25,491 bases of DNA from CAYNSB01 sp964399625 (GCA_964399625.1 CAYNSB010000048.1:1-25491); one strand, 5' to 3'. Shown: positions 1-8,587, counted from the first letter of the stretch. Numbers and translations: made by a program. The notes: a model not told the origin generated them from the letters alone.

Positions 1-1880
1 CCGCGCCGACGACGGCGCCGGCGGCCGCCGCCCTGCTCGCCGTTGGGCTGCCCCGCGGGCGCCGAGGGCGAGAATCCCGGCGCGTCCTCGAACTCCTCGT
101 CGAGCTCGATGGGGTGCACGGGCGTCTCGGCGATCTCCGCCTGCTCGGACTCGGTGAACTCGGGCTCGGCCTCGGGCTTGTGCTCGTCCTTCACGTCCAC
201 CGCCCAGCTCTCCTCGTCGTCCTTGGAGGAGAAGGCCCACTCCTTGAGGTCCTTGGGCGGCGGCACGGGGGGCAGACGATCGAGCTCCAGGTCCGCGCCC
301 TGCTCGTCGTACGCGTAGAACGACACGCGGTCCATCGGCGCGCTCTCGAGCACGCGCACGTCGACCGCCTTGCCCGTGGAACGCTCGATCTTGCCCAGCG
401 TCTTGCGACGCCCCGAGAGCAGCTCGCCGGCGACGCGCGGGCCCACCACCATCTCCGCCTTGCTCACGCGGGGTTGCCCCAGCAGCGCCGCCAGGTTCCG
501 CAGCCCGTCGGCGGCGACGGAGTCCGGCTTCTGCAGGAGCCCGCGCCCGTGGCACGTGGGGCACTCGGCGAAGTGGATCGACTCGTGGCTGCCACGCATG
601 CGCTGGCGGGTCATCTCCAGGATCCCAAAGTCGGAGATGCTCAGCACGGTGGTCTTGGCCCGATCGCGCTTGAGGCGCTCCCGGAAGCGGGCCTCGACGT
701 CCTTGCGGTGCGAGGCGTGGCGCATGTCGATCAGGTCGTTGATCACGATCCCGCCCAGGTCCCGCAGCTTGAGCTGGCGGCAGATCACGTCCACCGCCTC
801 CAGGTTCGTGTGGTAGGCGTTGGTCTCGGCGTCGCGGCTCTCGCGGCTCTTGCCCGAGTTCACGTCGATCGCGACCAGCGCCTCGGTCTCGTCGATCACG
901 ATGCGCCCGCCCGAGGGCAGGGGCACCTCGCGCGCGTGGATCTGGGCGATCTGCTGCTCCACGCCGAAGGCGTGGAAGAGCGGCGTGTGCCCCTGGTACT
1001 GCAGGAGGCGCACCTTGCTGCGCGGGGCGACGATCTTCAGGAAGCGTGCCGCGCGCGTCAGCGCCAGCTCGTTGTCGATGATGACTTCCTCGATCTCGGG
1101 CGCGAGGATGTCCCGCAGCGCGCGGACGAGCAGGTCGCTCTCGCTGTACAGGAGCCTGGGCTTGTTGCCCGAGGCCTTGCGGGTCTCCATGTCCTTCCAC
1201 AGGCGCTGGAGGTATGCAAGGTCCCGCTTGAGCTCGAGCTTGGTGCGGTCCATGCCCGCGGTGCGCAGGATGAACCCGAAGCCCTCGGGCAGCTCGAGCT
1301 GGTCGAGGATCTCGCGCATCTCGCGGCGCTGGTCCTCGTCCTCCACCTTGCGGGACACCCCCACCTTGTCCATCTGGGGCATCATCACGAGGAAGCGCCC
1401 CGGGATGCTCAGGTAGCTCGTCAGCGTCGGGCCCTTGGTGCCCACGCCCTCCTTGAGCACCTGCACCTCGACCTGGTCGCCCCGGCGGAAGCACCGCTGG
1501 ATCGGCGGGCGCTCGCGGCGCGGCGTCTTGCGCCCGATCGACTCGGTCGTGTCCTCCTCGCTCTCGCCCGGGAAGTACCGCGGGTGCACGTCCGACACGT
1601 GCAGGAACCCGTGGTGCTCGATCCCGAAATCGATGAACGCCGCCTGGATCGCCGGCTCAACGTTCGTCACGGTGCCCACGTAGATGTTGCCCACGCGCGA
1701 GATGTTGCTCGCGCGCTCGGCGTGGAATTCCTCGAGCTGCCCGCCCTCGACCACGGCGACGCGGCACTCCTCGCCCGGCGTGTAGGAGATGAGCATCTGC
1801 GAGGCCGCGTGGGCCGCCGCCTTCGCCTCCGCGCTCGCCGCGGCGCTCTTGGTCTTGTTCGATCGTGTCCTTGGAGCCAT
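1..1880 (-). CDS. rne: Ribonuclease E/G family endoribonuclease (C-terminal end beyond the window)
   Basis: Endoribonuclease of the RNase E/G family, expected to cleave single-stranded mRNA and rRNA precursors in the cytoplasm. About 626 codons are visible and the frame is open to the left edge, so the C-terminus is missing. After a short Ala/Lys-rich leader, an S1-type RNA-binding segment lies at about residues 60-135 (NIYVGTVTNVEPAIQAAFID). The two catalytic aspartates are in ALVAIDVNSG (D339) and GGIVINDLIDM (D382). The zinc-link cysteines are in CPTCHGRG (440-447). From about residue 530 the sequence becomes acidic and disordered and then enters an Arg-rich run at the edge, as in RNase E scaffold tails. 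The ATG at 1880 is chosen because family homology starts soon after it and a GAAGGG sequence precedes it by 10 bases. The upstream neighbour on this strand is ptsP, 504 bases away. Whether it is rne or rng cannot be settled without the tail. Confidence 0.93.
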   Translation of the reverse strand, partial: MAPRTRSNKTKSAAASAEAKAAAHAASQMLISYTPGEECRVAVVEGGQLEEFHAERASNISRVGNIYVGTVTNVEPAIQAAFIDFGIEHHGFLHVSDVHPRYFPGESEEDTTESIGRKTPRRERPPIQRCFRRGDQVEVQVLKEGVGTKGPTLTSYLSIPGRFLVMMPQMDKVGVSRKVEDEDQRREMREILDQLELPEGFGFILRTAGMDRTKLELKRDLAYLQRLWKDMETRKASGNKPRLLYSESDLLVRALRDILAPEIEEVIIDNELALTRAARFLKIVAPRSKVRLLQYQGHTPLFHAFGVEQQIAQIHAREVPLPSGGRIVIDETEALVAIDVNSGKSRESRDAETNAYHTNLEAVDVICRQLKLRDLGGIVINDLIDMRHASHRKDVEARFRERLKRDRAKTTVLSISDFGILEMTRQRMRGSHESIHFAECPTCHGRGLLQKPDSVAADGLRNLAALLGQPRVSKAEMVVGPRVAGELLSGRRKTLGKIERSTGKAVDVRVLESAPMDRVSFYAYDEQGADLELDRLPPVPPPKDLKEWAFSSKDDEESWAVDVKDEHKPEAEPEFTESEQAEIAETPVHPIELDEEFEDAPGFSPSAPAGQPNGEQGGGRRRRRRR

Positions 1881-2384
1881 GCTTCACGAACCCTTCATGC
1901 AATCCCGCGCACGCCTCAGGCGTCGCGGGGTGGGCGCGTCCCAAACGCGTGCCCCCGCTCCGCTCGCGGCGCCACGACAACATCCCGCGCGTTGGCGCGG
2001 CGCTGGGTCGTGGACGAATTGCGAGTGGTGGAGCAGGGAGTCCGCACGGATCGGGAGCTCACGCCCTGATCGCGCCGAGGAGCCCATGACGCCAGCGTCG
2101 CCCGCCGGAACCGGGGCGGGCGCGCTCCCGCGGAGCGCGCCTCAGGATCGGGCCCTACGCCCGACCGCCCGTGCGCCCACGCCCGCGCCCCGAGGGGCAT
2201 CGAGCGTGCGCCGGGGTCCCCCCGCCCGTGAACCCCTGGCGCCGAGGGCGTCAGGGTGAGCCGCGAGGAACCCGCCGGAGGACGCGCCGCCCATGGGCGA
2301 CGCGCCGCGAAGTCCTTCTCCCGAAACGCCGGGCGAGCGGACCGGGAACACCCCGATCCACCCCGCGCCCGTGCTTCGACGCCG
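1881..2384 (-). other. 504-base gap between ptsP and the RNase E gene; candidate long leader
   Basis: This is the only stretch over 300 bases without a credible gene. Open frames cross it but none resembles a known protein. It is extremely GC-rich and holds several perfect inverted repeats: 1911-1923 (5-bp stem, 3-base loop), 1985-2000 (6-bp stem, 4-base loop) and a cluster at 2099-2164 annotated separately. No clear TAnnnT promoter hexamer was found in the 180 bases before the RNase E start. The gap could be a ptsP 3' end followed by a distant promoter, or a structured 5' leader. In E. coli the rne leader is long and mediates autoregulation; applying that here is inference. Confidence 0.4.
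2099..2164 (-). promoter_or_regulatory. Tandem hairpins, two of them mutually exclusive
   Basis: Three perfect inverted repeats lie back to back: 2099-2106 with 2115-2122 (8-bp stem, 8-base loop), 2119-2128 with 2132-2141 (10-bp stem, 3-base loop) and 2148-2153 with 2159-2164 (6-bp stem, 5-base loop). The first two share bases 2119-2122, so only one can form fully at a time. No U-tract follows on the minus strand, so a standard intrinsic terminator is not supported. A regulatory role is inference; in DNA this GC-rich some hairpins are expected by chance. Confidence 0.3.
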
Positions 2385-4145
2385 TCAGCCTTCCGATGCC
2401 CGGCCGTCGAACGCTTCGGGAATGATCTTTCTCGCCTGATCGCGGAGGAAACCCGCGACCGAGGCGTCGGAATCGAACGAGAGCGCCCGTCGGGCGATCC
2501 GCTCGCATTGCTCGATCGTCACGCTCCGCACCAGGCGTTTGAGCTGGGGGATCGAGCCGGCCGTCGCCGAAAGGGTACGCAAACCCATCCCGATCAGCAA
2601 CAGGGCGTAATCCGGGTCGCCCGCGGCCTCGCCGCAGCAACTCACCGGCACCCCCCTTCTTCGGCCCACCCGGGCCACGTCTTTGATCAGTTTCACCACC
2701 GCCGGGTGCGTGGGGGAGAATAACGCCGCCACGCGCTCGTTCGTGCGGTCCACCGCGAGCGTGTACTGCACCAGGTCGTTGGTCCCGATCGAGAAGAAAT
2801 CGACCTCCGCGGCGAACTGGTCGGCCATGAGCGCCGCCGAGGGAACCTCGACCATCATCCCCATGGGCACCTTGGGATCGAACCCAAGCCCCTCCTCGAA
2901 CAGGTCCTCCATCACCTCGCGCACGACCCACTTGGCCTGGCGCAGCTCGGGCAGGCTCGTGACCAGCGGGAACATGATCTTGATCGGGCCCATCGCCGAG
3001 GCGCGCAGGATCGCGCGCAGCTGCGCCTTGAACATCGGCAGGCTCTTGAGGCAGTAGCGGATGCTCCGCAGACCCAGGAACGGGTTGCGCTCGGGGTTCT
3101 CCGCCTGGCGCTGCGTGTACTTGTCCGCGCCCAGGTCCATCGTGCGGATCACGAGCGGACGCCCGTTGCACAGGCGCACGCACTCGCTGTACGCCTTGAA
3201 GTGCTCCTCCTCCGTCGGCTCCTCTTCCTTGGTCAGGTACAGGAACTCCGTGCGATAGAGGCCCACGCCCGCGCCCCCGCACCCGAAGACCGTCGGCACC
3301 TCCTCGGGGAACTCGATGTTTCCCAGGAGCTCGATGGGCGTGCCGTCGCGGGTCACGCTGGGGAGTGTGGCGAGCTCGTCGAGCGAGAGCTTGAACAGGC
3401 GGCGCTGCTCGAGGATCGCCTTGTATTCCTCGATCTGCGCCGGCTCGGGATCGACGATGATCACGCCGCGATCGCCATCGACGATGATCGCGCTCCCGTC
3501 GCCCGCGACGCGGGTGATGTCCCCGCACCCCACCACCGCGGGGATGCCCAGCGCCCGCGCCACGATCGACGTGTGGCTCGTGCGTCCGCCCAGGTCCGTC
3601 ACGAACGCCACGACCTTCTCGCGATCGAACCCCGCCGTCTGCGAGGGCGTCAGGTCCGTCGCCACCACCACCGCCTCGTGGTGCAATTCGTTGAGGCGCG
3701 AGGTGTGCTCGCCGATGAGCTGGCGGAGCACGCGCGACGCCAGGTCCTGCAGGTCGTTGGCCTTGGTCGTGAACGCCGAGTCCCGCATCGACTGGAATCG
3801 CGCCTGCCAGTCGGTCAGGGTCTTCCACACCGCGTACTCGGCGGTCACCCGCTCCTGCTCCACCATCGCGCGCATGGGACCGATCAGGCTCTTGTCCGAG
3901 AGCATCCCGATGTGGAAGAGAAAGATCTTGGCGGCCTCGGCGCCCATCTGCGCCTCGGCGCTCCGCTGCACCCGCGCCAATTCCTCCCGCGATGCCGCCA
4001 GCGCCCCCTCCAGGCGCACGACCTCCGCCGCCACCGCCCCGCCGGCGATCTGCCGCTTGGGAATGCGATGACGCTCATCATCGAGCGTGAACACACGCCC
4101 AACGACCACGCCAGGCGAAACCGGGATGCCCTTGAGCGTCTGCAT
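2385..4145 (-). CDS. ptsP: Phosphoenolpyruvate-protein phosphotransferase (PTS enzyme I)
   Basis: Enzyme I of the phosphotransferase system: it takes phosphate from PEP onto a histidine and passes it to HPr in the cytoplasm. The 586-residue product has the usual enzyme I length. The N-terminal domain starts with GIPVSPGVVVGRVF. The phosphohistidine is H191 in GGRTSHTSIVARALGIPAV. The C-terminal PEP-binding TIM barrel shows LYRTEFLYL (R298), TNDLVQYTLAVDR (about 455-467) and the active cysteine in SCCGEAAGD (C504). ATG 4145 is preferred over an in-frame start at 4190, because it sits right before the conserved N-terminus, has GAGGG 3 bases upstream and a TAGGAT hexamer 14 bases upstream. No HPr or EIIA gene is in the window. 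It is divergent from the lptB-like gene, and the RNase E gene follows downstream. ptsI is an equally valid name. A nitrogen-type PtsP would carry an N-terminal GAF domain, which is absent here. Confidence 0.95.
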   Translation of the reverse strand: MQTLKGIPVSPGVVVGRVFTLDDERHRIPKRQIAGGAVAAEVVRLEGALAASREELARVQRSAEAQMGAEAAKIFLFHIGMLSDKSLIGPMRAMVEQERVTAEYAVWKTLTDWQARFQSMRDSAFTTKANDLQDLASRVLRQLIGEHTSRLNELHHEAVVVATDLTPSQTAGFDREKVVAFVTDLGGRTSHTSIVARALGIPAVVGCGDITRVAGDGSAIIVDGDRGVIIVDPEPAQIEEYKAILEQRRLFKLSLDELATLPSVTRDGTPIELLGNIEFPEEVPTVFGCGGAGVGLYRTEFLYLTKEEEPTEEEHFKAYSECVRLCNGRPLVIRTMDLGADKYTQRQAENPERNPFLGLRSIRYCLKSLPMFKAQLRAILRASAMGPIKIMFPLVTSLPELRQAKWVVREVMEDLFEEGLGFDPKVPMGMMVEVPSAALMADQFAAEVDFFSIGTNDLVQYTLAVDRTNERVAALFSPTHPAVVKLIKDVARVGRRRGVPVSCCGEAAGDPDYALLLIGMGLRTLSATAGSIPQLKRLVRSVTIEQCERIARRALSFDSDASVAGFLRDQARKIIPEAFDGRASEG

Positions 4146-4159
4146 GGGCCCTCGATGCC

Positions 4160-4165
4160 ATCCTA
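4160..4165 (-). promoter_or_regulatory. Putative -10 box of ptsP (TAGGAT)
   Basis: On the minus strand TAGGAT lies 14 bases before the ptsP ATG, with a GAGGG purine run in between. No matching -35 was recognised. Confidence 0.35.
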
Positions 4166-4227
4166 GCGATTCCCGTGCGCCACGCCTCACGCCCCGGGGG
4201 TCCCCGATGCCCGGGTGCCTTCCTCCC

Positions 4228-4233
4228 TAAACT
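4228..4233 (+). promoter_or_regulatory. Putative -10 box of the lptB-like gene (TAAACT)
   Basis: TAAACT is followed by 6 bases and then the GTG start at 4240. No Shine-Dalgarno sequence is present, so the transcript may be leaderless. It is a rare AT-rich patch in this sequence. Confidence 0.45.
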
Positions 4234-4239
4234 CCGACC

Positions 4240-5262
4240 GTGTCCCTCCTCGAAGCCCAGGGCCTGAAGAAGACCTACGCCGGGCGCACCGTCGTCAACG
4301 GCGTGTCGTTCCGTGTCTCGCCCTCGGAGATCGTCGGGCTGCTCGGGCGCAACGGCGCCGGCAAGACCACCTCGTTCCGCATGTCCATCGGCATGATCGA
4401 CGCCGATGAGGGGCGGGTGCTCTTCGACGACCACGACGTGACCGGGCTGGCGATGTACCAGCGGGCGCGCCTGGGCATGGGCTATCTCTCGCAGGAGCCC
4501 TCGGTGTTCGGGCGCATGACGTGCGCGCAGAACCTCATCGCGATCCTCGAAACGCTGCCCCTCTCCCGCGCCGCCCGCAAGAAGCGCTGCGCCGAGCTGC
4601 TCGCCCAGTTCGGGCTCACCCACAAGGCCAACCACCCCGCGCGCACCTGCTCGGGCGGCGAGCGGCGCAAGCTCGAGATCGCGCGATCGCTCATCACCGA
4701 TCCTCGCATCATCCTCCTCGACGAGCCTTTCTCCGGCGTGGACCCCATCGCCGTGGAGGACCTGCAGCGCGAGATCCGCTCGCTTGCGTCGCGCGGCATC
4801 GCGTGCCTCATCACCGACCACAACGTCCAGCAGACGCTGCGCGTGTGCGATCGCGCCTACATCATCGACGAGGGACGCGTCTTTGCCGAGGGCACGCCCC
4901 GCGACCTCATCAACAACGAGCTCGTCCGTCGGGTCTACCTCGGCTCGCTCTTCCGCGGCGATGAGTTCGACCATCACCCCCGTGCGACCCCGACATCGCC
5001 CCACGCTCCGGGCAATCACGCCCAGCCCCAGCCCGCGGCGCCCGCCGCCCCCGCGCGCAAGCCCGCGCCGCAGGCTGTTCCTGCTCCTTCTCTCGCGGCG
5101 CCCGGGGCGACGCCCGCGTTCGGCCCACCCCCCGCCAAGCCCAAGTTCATCGTGACGCCCACGCCCGCCGGTGGTGCCGGCGGCGCGAGCAAGCCCACGG
5201 TCCGCTCGATCAACGTCGCCCGCCTCACGGGCCCGCTCCCGGGCGAGGATCCCAAGCCATGA
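4240..5262 (+). CDS. lptB: LptB-type ABC transporter ATPase with a Pro/Ala-rich C-terminal extension
   Basis: ATPase expected to power lipopolysaccharide extraction from the inner membrane together with LptF/LptG. The first ~240 residues are a complete ABC domain: Walker A GRNGAGKT (36-43), Q-loop Q85, signature CSGGERRKLEIARS (137-150), Walker B IILLDEPFSGVDP (157-169) and H-loop TDHN (H193). The TDHNVQQTL segment and the YLGSLFRGDEF ending resemble LptB rather than other ABC ATPases. About 100 extra residues follow, rich in Pro, Ala and Lys and probably disordered, ending near residue 340; ordinary LptB stops at about 240. The start is GTG, since no upstream in-frame ATG fits. The stop overlaps the next start by 4 bases (ATGA), so the two are probably translationally coupled. 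No lptA or lptC is adjacent. A LivF/LivG-like ATPase is the main alternative. Confidence 0.85.
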   Translation: MSLLEAQGLKKTYAGRTVVNGVSFRVSPSEIVGLLGRNGAGKTTSFRMSIGMIDADEGRVLFDDHDVTGLAMYQRARLGMGYLSQEPSVFGRMTCAQNLIAILETLPLSRAARKKRCAELLAQFGLTHKANHPARTCSGGERRKLEIARSLITDPRIILLDEPFSGVDPIAVEDLQREIRSLASRGIACLITDHNVQQTLRVCDRAYIIDEGRVFAEGTPRDLINNELVRRVYLGSLFRGDEFDHHPRATPTSPHAPGNHAQPQPAAPAAPARKPAPQAVPAPSLAAPGATPAFGPPPAKPKFIVTPTPAGGAGGASKPTVRSINVARLTGPLPGEDPKP

Positions 5263-5666
5263 CCCGCGCCGCGCTGATCCTGCTGCCCCTGCCGATCCTC
5301 TCGGCGTGCCTGGAGCGCCGGATCTCCGTCGTCTCCGATCCGCCGGGCGCGCTGGTGACCATCAACGACACCGAGGTGGGGCGCACGCCGCTGACCACCT
5401 CGTTTGACTACTACGGCTCGTTCGACGTGCAGGTCCGCAAGGAGGGATTCGAGTCGGTGTCCTCGGGCCGGCGCGCCAGCACGCCGATCTACGAGATCCC
5501 GCCGATCGATCTCGTCGCGACGGCCCTGCCCGTGCCGCTCACCACGACCAAGACGTGGACGTTCACGCTTACCCCTTCGCCCGCGTCGCTCACGCGCGAT
5601 CAGGAGAGCGAGCTGCTCTCGCGCGCCCGCGACCTTCGCGACAGGACGCTCCCCCCCGCAAAGTGA
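5259..5666 (+). CDS. PEGA-domain lipoprotein
   Basis: Small predicted lipoprotein of 135 residues. Residues 1-16 form a hydrophobic signal peptide that ends in the lipobox LSAC, with the lipidated cysteine at 17. Residues ~21-66 form a PEGA domain (ISVVSDPPGALVTINDTEVG, then RTPLTT and a Lys-Glu-Gly-Phe turn). A short segment with a PPIDLVATALPVPL motif follows, and a charged C-terminal tail with a DQESELLSRARDLRD helix. PEGA domains are surface or periplasmic beta-folds with no known enzymatic activity. The ATGA overlap with the upstream LptB-like ATPase suggests co-expression and perhaps a shared envelope role; that link is inference. It is convergent with the kinase gene, with only 7 bases between the stops. 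Confidence 0.85.
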   Translation: MTRAALILLPLPILSACLERRISVVSDPPGALVTINDTEVGRTPLTTSFDYYGSFDVQVRKEGFESVSSGRRASTPIYEIPPIDLVATALPVPLTTTKTWTFTLTPSPASLTRDQESELLSRARDLRDRTLPPAK

Positions 5667-5673
5667 TCGGGCC

Positions 5674-8490
5674 TCACTTGCCCGCGGCGACCTTCGCCCG
5701 CAGCTCGTCGAGGAAGTTCACGACGAGGTCGATGCGGGTTGAGAGTTCGCTCTCGCCCTGCAGGATGACCATCAGGCGTCCGTCGGGGCTCCACGCAGCG
5801 TTTCTCGTTTTCAGTTCCTTGACGCTGTAGAGCACCTTGGGAGTCGAGACGGAGAACGTTGGCTCGGTCTTCACGTCAACGCTCACGACCTGTTTCTCGG
5901 CGTCGACGAAGCGGATCTCCTTGCCGTCGGGGCTCCACCAGGCGGCACCGTCGTGCCCGTTGGTCGAGATCTGCACGCGGCCGGACTTCGCGTCCTCGGC
6001 ACCCGAACCGGCACCCGTGAATCGCTGTACGTACAACTCGTGCCGCCCGGACTGGACCGAGCAGAACACCACCCACTTGCCGTCGGGGGAGAATCGCAGC
6101 GCGTGCTCGTCGGCCGGGGAGTTCAGGTAGGGCGTGGCCTTCCACTTCGCCCCCGCGCCGCTTCCTTCTTCCTGCTCAAGCATCAACACATCGCTCGAGT
6201 TGGTCTTCATGTCCTGCTGGACGATCGCCAGGATCTTTCCATCCGGTGACCACGCCGAGGGAATCAAAACCGATTGCCGAGCGAGCGGACTCTGGAACAT
6301 CTTGACGGAATCGCCCGATCCGCTCGCCGGGCGTTCCACGATCGAAAACTCATCCGCGGCGTAAGCGCCGTGCACGATCCGCTGCCCGTTCGGGCTCCAC
6401 ATCACGCCAATCGCGACGCCCGGAATAGGGATCCGTGTGGAAGTCCGGCGTGTCAGGTCCTGCATCCACAACTCGGAACTCAGCTCACCCGGGCTGTTCA
6501 CTTCAAGGTTTGCCAGCACACGCCCGCCGTCAGGAGAGATGGCGATCTCCGAGAAGGCTCGCGCCGGACCCGGGACGGGTTGCGGTTGCCCCTTGTCGTC
6601 GAGCCACGCCAGGCGTCGATCCGAAGATTCCGAAGGACGCGTCGATAACGCGAGCGTGCCGCCGGGTGAGAGCACAAACTGGTTGACGGCGTTGCCGCTC
6701 CACACCCTCACGGGGTCGCCGACCGTGCGCAGGGTGCCCGAATCAAACCGCACCGCAACCAGAGCACTCTGGTCGGCTCGCAGTGCCACGAGTACATATC
6801 CCCCGTGAACGGCGTCCGTCACGAGTTGGGCGGCTCCCGCGTCGGGGAGCACGATTGTGCGCTTTCCAGTCGCAAGCTCGATGACTTCGGTATTCGACTT
6901 GATCTTCTCGCCCGCGATCCAGTAGTGCGTGGCGAGCACGGACTGCCCAGCGGGCAGGGGAACAAAGCAATCCCAACCCTCAAGCCCTTCGGAGCGTTCT
7001 TTGCGGACGACGACCCTTGGTTCGCCGCCGGATGCCGCCACGGCGGAGATGGTCTGCTCGGACTGCGGCGAGAACACAATTTCGTGGTCCGACGCCCAAC
7101 CGACTGAGAACTGTGTTCCCTGCGCCAGATCGCAGATGGTCTCCGGCTTGCCCGAAGGTCGCCCATTGTCCAGCGCGACTTTCCTGAGGGTGAACTTGGT
7201 GCCGGCGCGGTCCTTCGCGCAGGAGAACGCGACCCAGCGCCCGTCCGGTGACAATCCGGCGCTTCTGGCGCCTTCGGTGCCTTCGATGACACTGGTTTCG
7301 TCGCGATCGAGCCGACGCACGACGAGCACGCCTTGGGCCTTGGTGCTCTCGGGCTCCAGTTCCGGCCACGCGGTATAGACCAGAAACCTCGAATCGGGGG
7401 AGATGCCGACGAGCGCCTGGAGAAAGTGCTTGCTCGGGATGGTCGTCGACACGTGGTACGCCTGCTGCGATGCGGTCGGCACGGGGCGCACGACACGACC
7501 CGCCGCGTACCACCCGATCCCGCCGGCCAGGAGCGCGATCGCGCACGCGGCAACCACTCCAACGAACCGCTTGCCTTTCGTCGCCGGCGCAGACCCGCCC
7601 GCTCCTGTCCATTCCCGTCCCGCGATCGCGCGTTCGAGTTCGAGACGGGCATCCCCGATGTCGTGCAGCCGGTTCTTCCGGTCCTTCGCCAGGCAGCTCG
7701 TCAGCAGGTCGCGCACACGCTGTGGCGTGCTCGGCGGCAAGAGATTGAGGTCCGACTCCTTGTGCAGCGTCGCGCCGATCGCATCCGCCACCGTCTCCCC
7801 GCGGAACGGCTGCGCGCCCGTGAGCATCTCGTAGAGCACGCACCCGAAGCTGAAGATGTCCGAGCGCTTGTCGACCGCCTTGCCCCGCGCCTGCTCGGGG
7901 CTCATGTACCCCGCCGTGCCCATGATCACGCCCGGGATCGTGGGCGAGTGCATCCGCGCCGGCGACGTCAGCGTCGGCGAGTCGGGCCGCCCCATCGCGT
8001 TGGTGGATGAGGGCGCACCCTCGGTCATCCGCGCGAGCCCAAAGTCCAGCACCTTCACCACGCCCTCGGGCGTCACCATCACGTTCGCGGGCTTCAGGTC
8101 GCGGTGGATCACACCCTTCTCGTGCGCCACCTCCAACGCCTCGGCCACGCGCGCCGCCACGGGCAGCGCCTCGTCCATCGCCATCGGCCCCCGCGACAGA
8201 CGCTCGCCCAGCGTCTCGCCCTCGATGTACTCCAGGATCAGGTACTGGTTCCCCCCGGCCTCCTCCAGCCCGTAGATCGCGCCGATGCCGGGATGGTTCA
8301 GCGACGCGAGCACCTTCGCCTCGTGCTGGAACCGCGCCAGACGATCAGGGTCCGACGCCAGGTGGGGCGGCATCGCCTTGATCGCCACAGCCCGCTCCAG
8401 GCGAGTGTCGCGGGCGAGGTACACCTCGCCCATGCCGCCGCGCCCGAGCTCGCGTTCGATCTGGAATGGGCCGATCGCCGAGGGGTGCAT
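5674..8490 (-). CDS. Membrane Ser/Thr protein kinase with C-terminal TolB/WD40-like propeller
   Basis: Receptor-type Hanks kinase of 938 residues. The cytoplasmic kinase domain (about 7-290) is complete: glycine loop GRGGMGEVY (16-24), ATP-binding K38, helix-C E57, HRDLKPAN (129-136), DFG (149-151) and MSPE (196-199). A single membrane segment lies at about 308-330 (VGVVAACAIALLAGGIGWYA). The remaining ~600 residues contain repeated SPDG-type blades (for example SPDSRFLVYTAW, SPDGRWVAFSC, SPNGQRIVHGAY, SPDGKWVVFCS, SPDGRLMVILQ), as in PD40/TolB propellers, probably outside the membrane. The start at 8490 directly precedes the kinase fold, and a TACACT hexamer ends 9 bases upstream. DNA coding for the propeller looks less GC-rich than that coding for the kinase. 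The signal sensed is unknown; no obvious substrate gene is adjacent. Confidence 0.95.
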   Translation of the reverse strand: MHPSAIGPFQIERELGRGGMGEVYLARDTRLERAVAIKAMPPHLASDPDRLARFQHEAKVLASLNHPGIGAIYGLEEAGGNQYLILEYIEGETLGERLSRGPMAMDEALPVAARVAEALEVAHEKGVIHRDLKPANVMVTPEGVVKVLDFGLARMTEGAPSSTNAMGRPDSPTLTSPARMHSPTIPGVIMGTAGYMSPEQARGKAVDKRSDIFSFGCVLYEMLTGAQPFRGETVADAIGATLHKESDLNLLPPSTPQRVRDLLTSCLAKDRKNRLHDIGDARLELERAIAGREWTGAGGSAPATKGKRFVGVVAACAIALLAGGIGWYAAGRVVRPVPTASQQAYHVSTTIPSKHFLQALVGISPDSRFLVYTAWPELEPESTKAQGVLVVRRLDRDETSVIEGTEGARSAGLSPDGRWVAFSCAKDRAGTKFTLRKVALDNGRPSGKPETICDLAQGTQFSVGWASDHEIVFSPQSEQTISAVAASGGEPRVVVRKERSEGLEGWDCFVPLPAGQSVLATHYWIAGEKIKSNTEVIELATGKRTIVLPDAGAAQLVTDAVHGGYVLVALRADQSALVAVRFDSGTLRTVGDPVRVWSGNAVNQFVLSPGGTLALSTRPSESSDRRLAWLDDKGQPQPVPGPARAFSEIAISPDGGRVLANLEVNSPGELSSELWMQDLTRRTSTRIPIPGVAIGVMWSPNGQRIVHGAYAADEFSIVERPASGSGDSVKMFQSPLARQSVLIPSAWSPDGKILAIVQQDMKTNSSDVLMLEQEEGSGAGAKWKATPYLNSPADEHALRFSPDGKWVVFCSVQSGRHELYVQRFTGAGSGAEDAKSGRVQISTNGHDGAAWWSPDGKEIRFVDAEKQVVSVDVKTEPTFSVSTPKVLYSVKELKTRNAAWSPDGRLMVILQGESELSTRIDLVVNFLDELRAKVAAGK

Positions 8491-8499
8491 AGGGCGGAG

Positions 8500-8505
8500 A
8501 GTGTA
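8500..8505 (-). promoter_or_regulatory. Putative -10 box of the kinase gene (TACACT)
   Basis: TACACT on the minus strand lies 9 bases before the ATG at 8490. No Shine-Dalgarno sequence lies between them. Confidence 0.4.
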
Positions 8506-8587
8506 CGGGAAACAGCGGTTGTCTGGCGTGCGGGATGTCTCGAAATGGCGACCAAACCCCGACGATCGCGTGTTCCGCGCATCGAAC

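Noticed and set aside
114..2069. Long open frame on the plus strand opposite the RNase E gene
   Set aside because: It mirrors the RNase E reading frame; the product is an Arg/Leu/His-rich low-complexity sequence with no motif, as expected for antisense frames in very GC-rich genes.
2251..3828. Alternative minus-strand frame overlapping ptsP and extending into the gap
   Set aside because: It overlaps ptsP in another frame on the same strand and reads as Arg/Gly-rich low-complexity sequence; ptsP motifs are in the accepted frame.
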